A stretch of DNA of 34,188 nucleotides from the IMG/VR virus record IMGVR_UViG_3300032236_001742, positions 1 to 34,188 of that record. One strand, 5' to 3'. Position numbers and translations under genes: made by a program. Source of the DNA: a virus. The notes below the pieces were generated by a model that worked only from the letters and a program-made list of their open reading frames with translations, ran no database searches and was not told the origin of the DNA. This document shows, piece after piece, positions 28,162 to 34,188 of this stretch. The stretch's first letter is position 1, and each line of letters opens with the position of its first letter.

Positions 28162-30474
28162 ATGCAAGAAATACAAAAAAGTTACGTTACAGTCAATACT
28201 ATTGACACTCTAACCTCGTTAGTAAACCATATCCGTGAAAATGAGCTTATTGCTCTAGATATCGAAACCGATTCACTTAATCCTAGAAAGGGTCGAGTGA
28301 TCGGTTTTTCTATCTGCGGTAAAGAGGGACATAGTTACTACATGCCTACTATGGTATTTAAGGATGAGAAGTTAGATAATTTATACATAGGTAAGCATGA
28401 TTGTCAAGAGTTAGCATATAAGACTCTATCTATGCTTGTAGATAAAAAGGTTATATGTCATAATGCTGCATTTGACTTGAGATTCATTAAGAATTTCTAC
28501 GATATCAACCTAATACCTTCTCTACATGCCGATACAATGTTACTTGTTCACACAGTACAGGAAGAGGGTGCATTTGGGTTAGGTAATCCTTTTGGTTTGA
28601 AATCAATTGCTAAAATGGTTCAGAAGGAGTTAGGTTTAGATATTGATACTGAAGCTAATGAAGAGCAGATAGAACTAAAAGAGAGTATTAAGAGGAATGG
28701 CGGAAGTACGACTAAGGATTGCTTTGAGATTTATAAAGCAGATATGGATATCTTGGCTAAGTATGGTGCTGCCGATACTGACTTAACTCTCCGTATCTAT
28801 AACTACTTTGCACAGAAGCTAATAGACGAGAATCTAGAAGATTTCTTTTTCAACGAAGAGGTTATGCCTGTCTATAAAGAGGTTACGATACCAATGGAAG
28901 AGTATGGTGTTGAACTAGATATGGAATTAATTAAAGATACCAAGGATAAGATAGAGAAAGACTTGGATGAGTATGCTAGATTAGTAACCGAAGAGCTATT
29001 AACTGATTCTAGAGTCAAGCAATGGATAATGGATATAGCTTTAAAGGCTTATCCACCAACCACTAAAGGTACATTTGCCCAGGAATTGATTAGACAATCA
29101 GGTATTGAATTACCTAAGTCTGAGAAGACCGGTAAGTTTACTTTAAATAAGAGTACCGTTTTATCTCTACCAGAAGGGGATCTCAAGCAGTTCTTAGTTG
29201 TAGGTGATCTTAATATACTACCACGAGAAACCCTTGTTAAAACCAGTCTAACACTGTGGAAAGAAGATAATGAAGGTAAGTACTTCAACATACAATCTAA
29301 AGACCAGTTAGGTCAGATTGCTTTTGATGTCTTAGGTATCAAACCTTTATCTACTACAGCAAAAGGTAAACCTCAATTTGATGATGATGTTATTGAAGTT
29401 ATTTCAAAGACTGAGAAGTGGGCCGAAAACTTACGTATCTACAACAAGCTACTAAAGATCAAGTCTACTTATGTAGATAGATTTTACGATAGGCATGAGG
29501 ATGGTAGGTACTATTTTTACTTTAAGCAGCATGGTACAGTATCGGGAAGATACGGTTCTGATCTACAGCAGCTACCTAAACCTAAAGAAGATGGCGAGGC
29601 AGCACCTATCATAGTTCATTACAATAATCTAGTCAGAGCATTCCTGGTAGCAGAAGAAGGTAGGATGTTAATTGACTGTGACTATGAATCTCTAGAACCA
29701 CACTGCTTTGCATCTGTTACAGGTGATGAGAAGTTACAGGAGATCTTTAATATGAACCACGACTTCTACTCCACTGTAGCTATTCAGACCGAAAAGCTAG
29801 AAGGTGTTAGTGCCGATAAGAAAGCACCTAACTTCCTTAAAAAGCTTGACCCTGTTAAGAGAAATAAGGCTAAAGCCTATTCTCTAGGTATTGCCTATGG
29901 GATGGAGTCATTTGCATTAGCTAAGACTTTAGATATACCTCAAAAAGAGGCCGATAAACTAGTACAGGGTTACTTAGATGGTTTTCCTGGTCTAAAAGCA
30001 TGGAGAGAGAATTCAAGGCAGTTTGTTAAAGAGAATGGTTATATCGTTAATAAGGTAGGTAGGATTAGACACTTACCTAGAGTTAAACAGATCTATGCAA
30101 CTACTGGAGATCAAATACTAGATTGGAGGTTTAGAAAGGAGCTAGAAGGTAAGTACGGTAAAGAACGAGTACTTCAAGTCTACAGAGACTATAAGAATGG
30201 ATTGAATAACTGTCTAAACTACCAGTTACAGTCTTTAGCTGCCGCGGTTGTGAATAGAGCTGCTGTACAGATTAATAGAGAGTTAAAGAAGATGGGTATT
30301 GATGGATTAGTCCAGGCACAAGTACATGACCAGTTAATCATAAATGTACCGGTAGAACATGCCGAAGAGGTAGCTAAGATGGTAAAAGAGAAGATGGAAA
30401 ATACTACTAAGCTAGATGGCGTTACGCTTAAAGCACCTCCTGCTTTATCTAAGAATTTTCGTGATGGCCATTGA
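28162..30474 (+). CDS. Family A replicative DNA polymerase with 3'-5' exonuclease
   Basis: A 770-residue DNA polymerase. Residues 30-215 form the DnaQ-like exonuclease: ALDIETDSL (Exo I), HNAAFDLRFI (Exo II) and GAADTDLTLRIY (Exo III) give the metal-binding acids. The polymerase domain has VSGRYGSDLQQLP, motif A LIDCDYESLEPHCFA, motif B KRNKAKAYSLGIAYGM and motif C QVHDQLII (the usual HDE is HDQ). No 5' nuclease domain is present; that role is filled by the protein at 7514. So this is the main replicase, unlike T4, which uses family B. The last residues run on to GHG-like DGH before TGA. The next ATG is at 30510. Confidence 0.95.
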   Translation: MQEIQKSYVTVNTIDTLTSLVNHIRENELIALDIETDSLNPRKGRVIGFSICGKEGHSYYMPTMVFKDEKLDNLYIGKHDCQELAYKTLSMLVDKKVICHNAAFDLRFIKNFYDINLIPSLHADTMLLVHTVQEEGAFGLGNPFGLKSIAKMVQKELGLDIDTEANEEQIELKESIKRNGGSTTKDCFEIYKADMDILAKYGAADTDLTLRIYNYFAQKLIDENLEDFFFNEEVMPVYKEVTIPMEEYGVELDMELIKDTKDKIEKDLDEYARLVTEELLTDSRVKQWIMDIALKAYPPTTKGTFAQELIRQSGIELPKSEKTGKFTLNKSTVLSLPEGDLKQFLVVGDLNILPRETLVKTSLTLWKEDNEGKYFNIQSKDQLGQIAFDVLGIKPLSTTAKGKPQFDDDVIEVISKTEKWAENLRIYNKLLKIKSTYVDRFYDRHEDGRYYFYFKQHGTVSGRYGSDLQQLPKPKEDGEAAPIIVHYNNLVRAFLVAEEGRMLIDCDYESLEPHCFASVTGDEKLQEIFNMNHDFYSTVAIQTEKLEGVSADKKAPNFLKKLDPVKRNKAKAYSLGIAYGMESFALAKTLDIPQKEADKLVQGYLDGFPGLKAWRENSRQFVKENGYIVNKVGRIRHLPRVKQIYATTGDQILDWRFRKELEGKYGKERVLQVYRDYKNGLNNCLNYQLQSLAAAVVNRAAVQINRELKKMGIDGLVQAQVHDQLIINVPVEHAEEVAKMVKEKMENTTKLDGVTLKAPPALSKNFRDGH

Positions 30475-30492
30475 TTTTTATTGTGGACGAGG

Positions 30493-30505
30493 CTATTTAT
30501 AATTA
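30493..30505 (+). promoter_or_regulatory. Motif 2 site (CTATTTATAATTA)
   Basis: Full match to motif 2, five bases before the ATG at 30510. It lies 19 bases past the polymerase stop, which favours 30510 rather than the in-frame TTG at 30471 as start. Confidence 0.42.
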
Positions 30506-30509
30506 CATT

Positions 30510-31124
30510 ATGAATATAGATCCTGATTACTTAAGAACAGCCGGAATAGTATTTGGTGGAGTAATTGCAACCATCGCACCTTACATTGGAAGCTGGATTG
30601 GTAAAAGGTTTTCAAAACATGACGAAGCTACTATATTTATCGATAACACTAAGCATCGAATTACAATAAACGAAATCTTAGTTGAAATAAGAGCTCTAGT
30701 AGGAGCTAATAGAGTAGCTATTGTGGAGTACCATAACGGTAATACAGCTATAAATGGTCTACCGTTCAACTATTCATCAATGACTTACGAGAAAGCCGAC
30801 AACACTACTCGTGAAATGATGCTAAACTATCAAAGAGTTCCGATTTCACCGGTGTGTGAATTGCTAATGGATGTTCATAGTTCAGATGAAGGTTATATAA
30901 GAACAGGTAACGATTACACTAGAGAATCAGTTGTAGAGTTGAATAAGTATTACGGTATAGAGACTAACTATATATTCAGAATCGGTAGTCATATTAAATT
31001 TGGAACTGTACATGTAATGTGGGTAAACGAAGATAAGATACTAACCAAAGAGGAAATAGAGACGATTCATTTAAAAGTTTTATATGTTAACGAGGTTATG
31101 AGTAAGATGAAAAAACATAGCTAA
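30510..31124 (+). CDS. Membrane-anchored GAF-like protein
   Basis: A 204-residue protein. Residues about 9-30 form one membrane span (TAGIVFGGVIATIAPYIGSW), so the rest lies on one side of the inner membrane, probably the cytoplasm given the KR flank. The soluble part has VEIRALVGANRVAIVEYHNG and LPFNYSSMTYE, which resemble a GAF-like domain pattern (DRVxIxxFHNG ... SMTYE) that I recall in other phage proteins, from memory. Such a domain usually binds a small ligand or senses a signal, but none can be named. Two starts exist; ATG at 30510 is favoured by motif 2. It ends 5 bases before promoter 31129-31159. Confidence 0.72.
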   Translation: MNIDPDYLRTAGIVFGGVIATIAPYIGSWIGKRFSKHDEATIFIDNTKHRITINEILVEIRALVGANRVAIVEYHNGNTAINGLPFNYSSMTYEKADNTTREMMLNYQRVPISPVCELLMDVHSSDEGYIRTGNDYTRESVVELNKYYGIETNYIFRIGSHIKFGTVHVMWVNEDKILTKEEIETIHLKVLYVNEVMSKMKKHS

Positions 31125-31128
31125 AAAA

Positions 31129-31159
31129 GTTGGCTGTCTGAATTAAAGTAGTTATATTA
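31129..31159 (+). promoter_or_regulatory. Bacteroidota-type promoter for the groESL unit
   Basis: GTTG at 31129-31132, GTCTGA in the spacer, TATATTA at 31153-31159. The ATG at 31180 opens a unit that continues through groES and groEL with overlaps or 6-base gaps. Confidence 0.78.
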
Positions 31160-31179
31160 ATTAAAGTTATAGAATAGAT

Positions 31180-31416
31180 ATGTTACGAACAGAATTTATA
31201 AAATTTGACGATAAGCTATTCGTCCTTAAGAGAAAAATACACGAACATCAAAACCCTAATGTAGATGCCTGGAAGGAGCATCTAAGAGCAGATACTGTCT
31301 TGAAGAAAGATGGTCTACTCTACTTTCTTGAACTCGTCCCCGAGCTAGAAGAAATCAAAGAAGCAGAAGTTATAGAAACTCCACAATTACAAGAACAAAT
31401 ACAAGAACAAATATGA
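31180..31416 (+). CDS. Small unknown protein before groES
   Basis: A 78-residue protein. The front half (TEFIKFDDKLFVLKRKIHEHQNPNVDAWKEHLRADTVLKKDG, given as fragments) is charged with no motif. The C-terminus is acidic and Gln-rich, ending QLQEQIQEQI, encoded by a short tandem repeat of CAAGAACAAATA. Its stop TGA overlaps the groES ATG (ATGA), so it is translationally coupled to the chaperonin genes. A possible chaperonin adaptor or substrate is only a guess from position. Confidence 0.65.
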   Translation: MLRTEFIKFDDKLFVLKRKIHEHQNPNVDAWKEHLRADTVLKKDGLLYFLELVPELEEIKEAEVIETPQLQEQIQEQI

Positions 31417-31712
31417 GCACAACATTAAAGCCTGTGAATGGGCACGTTATTTTAAAACCTGTAGAAGAACAGGAGCAAATGTCTGGAAACATTATTATTC
31501 CGGATCTAGGTAAAGAAAAGCCTGAGATAGCTGTTATTGTAGCAGTATCGGATACCTTTAATTGGCATACCGGTTATACCGTTAAGATTGAAGGTCTAGA
31601 GGTGGGTAAGAAAGTAGTTATACCTAAGCTAGGTAGTCAACGTATAAGTATTGGAAGTGAAGAATACTTTATGACAAAAGCAACTGAAATTATTTCAATA
31701 ATAGAAGACTAA
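31413..31712 (+). CDS. groES: GroES-like co-chaperonin
   Basis: A 99-residue co-chaperonin. The fold start TTLKPVNGHVILKP, the mobile-loop region EEQEQMSGNIIIPD and the end YFMTKATEIISII match GroES (97 residues in E. coli). It would cap the phage GroEL. The mobile loop carries GNIIIPD, compared with the bacterial GGIVLTG-type hydrophobic tripeptide, so it might be tuned to its own GroEL. ATGA overlap with the previous gene; groEL follows six bases later. Confidence 0.93.
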   Translation: MSTTLKPVNGHVILKPVEEQEQMSGNIIIPDLGKEKPEIAVIVAVSDTFNWHTGYTVKIEGLEVGKKVVIPKLGSQRISIGSEEYFMTKATEIISIIED

Positions 31713-31718
31713 AAGATT

Positions 31719-33368
31719 ATGATAGAAAACACAACAGGAACAGAATTGAAGCTAAAATTAGCTCAAGGTATTAAAAAGCTAAACCAGACCGTCTCCTCTA
31801 CTCTAGGACCAGGCGGTAGAACAGTTCTTATCGAGGATAAGGTTAATGGTATTAAGGTTACAAAAGATGGTGTAACGGTAGCAAGAGCTTTTACGGAGTT
31901 AAAAGACGAAGTAGAAAACATTGGAGCTCAATTAGTTAAGCAAGTATCAATCAAGTCTGCTAATGAAGCAGGTGACGGTACGACTACGTCGACTCTACTG
32001 GCTACAGTATTAGTAGAAGAAGGAATCAAGGTAATTGACCTAGGTACTAATCCGGTAGAAGTTAAGAGAGGTATTGATAAAGCAGTGGCTGATGTGATCC
32101 GTGATTTAAAATCAATCGCCCAAGACATCGCCACTCAAGACCAAGTAAAACAAGTAGCTACTATCTCAGGTAACAACGATGAAGAAGTAGGAAACTTAAT
32201 TGCTTCAGCTATTGAAAAAGTAGGAAGAGAGGGTATTGTATCGATTGAAGAATCAAAGACTGGTGAAACAGTTTTAGAAGTAGTAGAAGGTATGCAGTTT
32301 GAAAGAGGTTATAAATCACCTTACTTCGTTACTAATAACGATTCAATGCAGGCACTTCTAGAAGATCCTTACATATTAATCTTTGACGGTAGAATCGTAA
32401 CCGCTCAAGAGCTATTACAGGTCCTAAATAAGGTAAATGCCGAGAATAAAGCTATCTTAATCATAGCAGAAGACTTTGGCGATGAAGCTCTAGCAACTCT
32501 AATCGTTAATAAGATGAGAGGTATCATTAGAGGTGTAGCTGTTAAAGCACCAGACTTTGGTGAAAGACGTACTCTAATCCTAGAAGATATCGCTATTATG
32601 ACCGGTGGTCAGGTTATAAGTAAGGATAAGGGTCTAAAGTTAGATAAGATGACCGGCCAACAATTATCTCAATACCTAGGTAGAGCTAGAACGGTGACTG
32701 TTGATAAAGAAAAGACTACTATTATAGACGGGAAAGGTGAAGAAGCTCTAATTACAGCAAGAGCCGGTGAGATCAAAGCACAACTAGAACGTCCAGGTGT
32801 TAGTCCATATGAGAAAGAGAAACTACAAGAGAGATTAGGTAAACTAATCGGAGGTGTGGCGATAATATCAGTTGGAGGTAACTCTGAGATTGAGATGAAA
32901 GAGAAGAAAGATAGAGTAGAGGATGCTTTATTTGCTACCAAAGCTGCTTTAGCAGAAGGTGTTGTACCTGGAGGTGGATTTGCATTAACAGTTGCATCTG
33001 AAAGCTTGGCTACACTAAGAGAGACTCTAAGTAGAGATCAGCAAAAAGGTGTTGATATTGTATACGAAGCCTGTCAAGCTCCTTTTAGAAAGATCTTATC
33101 TAATGCAGGTATCGAGAATTGGTACAAAGTAAGTCACGATGTATTAGCATCTGAATTACCTAATGCAACTTTCAATGCTAAGACTCAAGAAGTAGTAGAT
33201 GCTTTTGAAACTGGTCTACTAGACCCGGTAAAAGTAACTAGAATTGCTCTAGAGAATGCTGCATCAGTAGCTGGAACTATTCTAACTACAGAATCAGTTA
33301 TCTATACAAAGAAAGACGAAAAGAAAGATAACCAAGCCGGAGCACCAGGAATGGATATGGGATTCTAA
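31719..33368 (+). CDS. groEL: GroEL-like chaperonin
   Basis: A 549-residue protein, the full length of GroEL (548). It has [13 protein letters not shown] and the ATP-binding GDGTTT loop (about 84-89), a middle of normal size, [12 protein letters not shown] in the equatorial domain, and a C-terminal Gly/Met tail PGMDMGF. All three domains are present, so a folding chamber with the phage GroES is expected. Phage-encoded complete GroEL is unusual but known from some large phages; T4 encodes only the GroES-like gp31. Likely use is folding phage head or replication proteins. An acquired bacterial gene is the simplest origin. Confidence 0.95.
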   Translation: MIENTTGTELKLKLAQGIKKLNQTVSSTLGPGGRTVLIEDKVNGIKVTKDGVTVARAFTELKDEVENIGAQLVKQVSIKSANEAGDGTTTSTLLATVLVEEGIKVIDLGTNPVEVKRGIDKAVADVIRDLKSIAQDIATQDQVKQVATISGNNDEEVGNLIASAIEKVGREGIVSIEESKTGETVLEVVEGMQFERGYKSPYFVTNNDSMQALLEDPYILIFDGRIVTAQELLQVLNKVNAENKAILIIAEDFGDEALATLIVNKMRGIIRGVAVKAPDFGERRTLILEDIAIMTGGQVISKDKGLKLDKMTGQQLSQYLGRARTVTVDKEKTTIIDGKGEEALITARAGEIKAQLERPGVSPYEKEKLQERLGKLIGGVAIISVGGNSEIEMKEKKDRVEDALFATKAALAEGVVPGGGFALTVASESLATLRETLSRDQQKGVDIVYEACQAPFRKILSNAGIENWYKVSHDVLASELPNATFNAKTQEVVDAFETGLLDPVKVTRIALENAASVAGTILTTESVIYTKKDEKKDNQAGAPGMDMGF

Positions 33369-33394
33369 TTTAACTAACTAAACAAAATAAAAAC

Positions 33395-33559
33395 ATGAAA
33401 GCAATGATCACAGCAGCTGTAATCGCACTATTCCTAGTAGCTTGCGTAAACAATACAGCACCAACTACGACTACCGACTCAACAAAGATAGACTCAGTAA
33501 AAGTAGACACTACAGGCGTAGATAGCGGTACAGTAATAATACTACCTACAACTAAGTAG
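33395..33559 (+). CDS. Tiny lipoprotein (54 residues)
   Basis: A 54-residue protein with a type II signal peptide: MKAMITAAVIALFLVAC ends in the lipobox L-V-A-C at residues 14-17. After Cys17 the chain is Thr/Ser/Asp-rich and likely disordered (NNTAPTTTTDSTKIDSVKVD). It should be lipid-anchored in the cell envelope. Such small Thr-rich lipoproteins are typical of Bacteroidota, supporting the host inference. It could serve superinfection exclusion or lysis, as phage lipoproteins sometimes do; no motif decides. It lies 27 bases after groEL. Confidence 0.7.
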   Translation: MKAMITAAVIALFLVACVNNTAPTTTTDSTKIDSVKVDTTGVDSGTVIILPTTK

Positions 33560-33567
33560 TAAACTTA

Positions 33568-33612
33568 AGAAAGGTCGAGGGAGCAAAAAAGGCTCGCAAA
33601 CATTACCTTTTT
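33568..33612 (+). terminator. Structured region/terminator after the lipoprotein gene
   Basis: AGAAAGGT (33568-33575) can pair with ACCTTTTT (33605-33612, one G-T pair). Inside it GAGC (33581-33584) pairs with GCTC (33592-33595) around AAAAAAG. A run of eight or more T follows at 33627. It plausibly ends the groESL unit, but the long loop makes efficiency uncertain. Confidence 0.42.
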
Positions 33613-33635
33613 AAACGAGAAAGATGTTTTTTTTA

Positions 33636-33648
33636 CTATTTATAATAA
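33636..33648 (+). promoter_or_regulatory. Motif 2 site (CTATTTATAATAA)
   Basis: Recurring motif, 23 bases before the ATG at 33659, at the start of the membrane-protein pair. Confidence 0.4.
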
Positions 33649-33658
33649 ATTAAATAGT

Positions 33659-33925
33659 ATGAACTTTGTACAATGGATCCAAGACCTTTTCAAAGACGAA
33701 AAAGGATCAACCTCAATCAAACCAGTCGTAGCATTCGTAGGAGCATTATTTCTATGTTGTACCATGCTAGCTAACAGCTACTCAGCTAAAGACATAGCAC
33801 CTTCCGATAAATTAGTAGATGCTGTAGTAATTATAACAGCAATAGGAATGGGTGCAGATAGCCTAGATAAATTCTCACCAAAGAGAGATACCCCGGCATC
33901 AATAGAACCTAAAACAGAAGAATAA
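33659..33925 (+). CDS. Small membrane protein, holin candidate
   Basis: An 88-residue protein with an amphipathic N-terminus (WIQDLFKDEKGSTSIK), a membrane span at about 22-39 (PVVAFVGALFLCCTML), a second at about 52-66 (LVDAVVIITAIGMGA) and a charged C-terminal tail. The size and two spans fit a class II holin or a holin-like protein, and I recall similar short proteins with a GNTS/STS-K-R/K-P start in flavobacterial phages. No endolysin is visible in the window to confirm a lysis cassette. Motif 2 upstream suggests late expression. Confidence 0.55.
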   Translation: MNFVQWIQDLFKDEKGSTSIKPVVAFVGALFLCCTMLANSYSAKDIAPSDKLVDAVVIITAIGMGADSLDKFSPKRDTPASIEPKTEE

Positions 33926-33942
33926 AACAAAAAATAAAAAGA

Positions 33943-33986
33943 AATACTATACAAAAGTATTCGGGTTGTTTAAATAGTAGAACCGA
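33943..33986 (+). other. Two adjacent hairpins between the membrane-protein genes
   Basis: AATACT (33943-33948) pairs with AGTATT (33956-33961). TCGGGTT (33961-33967) pairs with AACCGA (33981-33986) with one bulged G. The hairpins abut and sit 15 bases before the ATG at 34001. They might control translation of the last gene or form a weak terminator; no T tract follows. Confidence 0.35.
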
Positions 33987-34000
33987 AAACTGAGTGTAGT

Positions 34001-34188
34001 ATGGATAGTTTAAGTAAATTCATCCCACTCTTCCTAAATGGAGGGTGGGTTGTTTTAGTAATAGGTGCAGCAGGAATGGTAGCTAGATTAGCTACAAGTA
34101 AGAATCCTGAAGATAAAACTGTACCGCAAGTATTAAGTAACATAGGTGCATCGATGATTGCTTCATTGATTGCTTGGTTTATATTAGA
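34001..34188 (+). CDS. Small membrane protein (cut by window end)
   Basis: The first 62 residues of a protein that runs off the window. It has a membrane span at about 14-31 (GGWVVLVIGAAGMVARLA), a polar loop (TSKNPEDKTVPQV) and a second span from about 46 (NIGASMIASLIAWFIL). With its neighbour at 33659 it forms a pair of two-span proteins, as in some lysis regions with a holin and antiholin, but identity cannot be fixed without the C-terminus. The ATG at 34001 follows two hairpins. Confidence 0.55.
   Translation, partial: MDSLSKFIPLFLNGGWVVLVIGAAGMVARLATSKNPEDKTVPQVLSNIGASMIASLIAWFIL

Noticed and set aside
30471-30509. TTG start for the GAF-like gene (217 residues)
   Set aside because: It would place the start in the polymerase end, and motif 2 lies inside the extension; ATG at 30510 fits better.

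Overview
The window reads as a contiguous, densely packed piece of a large tailed-phage genome. All 51 genes called are on the + strand, gaps are short (the longest is about 130 bases) and many starts overlap the preceding stop. I see no rRNA, tRNA, CRISPR or insertion sequence. The replication proteins include T4-type parts (gp32-like SSB, UvsX-like recombinase, DenV, T4 RNase H/FEN-type exonuclease, DnaB/gp41-like helicase) used with a family A DNA polymerase. The host is probably a member of the Bacteroidota. Eleven near-identical promoters have the form GTTG-N20-TAtaTTw, matching the Bacteroidota -33/-7 spacing. Most starts lack a Shine-Dalgarno sequence and sit in A-rich leaders, and a tiny lipoprotein looks Bacteroidota-like.

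Layout. 1-5014: the end of a probable structural gene, leucine-rich-repeat (LRR) genes, a divergent second PolA-like gene and small proteins that may be virion-associated. 5016-12078: replication, repair and nucleotide supply (SSB, UvsX, DenV, FEN nuclease, helicase, class II ribonucleotide reductase). 12209-17050: likely virion or internal proteins mixed with four LRR genes, one of them fused to a duplicated C-terminal domain. 17089-27435: small unknown genes and a scattered but complete 7-deazaguanine DNA-modification set (queC, dpdA, queF, a dpdN-like formyltransferase, queD, queE, folE), with a PD-(D/E)XK homing-endonuclease-like gene, a cobalamin adenosyltransferase and a dUTPase/dCTP deaminase-like gene. 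27490-30474: an unknown gene and the main DNA polymerase. 30510-33368: a membrane-anchored GAF-like protein and a full groES-groEL pair. 33395-34188: a lipoprotein and two small membrane proteins that may belong to a lysis module.

How the genes work together. FolE, QueD, QueE and QueC should make preQ0 from GTP, and QueF reduces it to preQ1. DpdA would exchange guanine in DNA for the deazapurine, and the formyltransferase probably caps the amine to give 7-(formylamino)methyl-7-deazaguanine, a restriction-evading base. The adenosylcobalamin-dependent reductase is matched by the phage's own adenosyltransferase. Two promoter-like motif classes suggest at least two expression programmes: host-sigma-like early or middle promoters, several abutting the start codon, and a single-box CTATTTATwATTA motif upstream of LRR, candidate virion and membrane-protein genes that may mark late promoters.

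The most unusual features are the seven-member LRR family with near-identical 60-bp units, altered metal-site residues in the phage QueC, QueD and QueE, the two family A polymerase-like proteins, and the extra conserved sequence inside the promoters.
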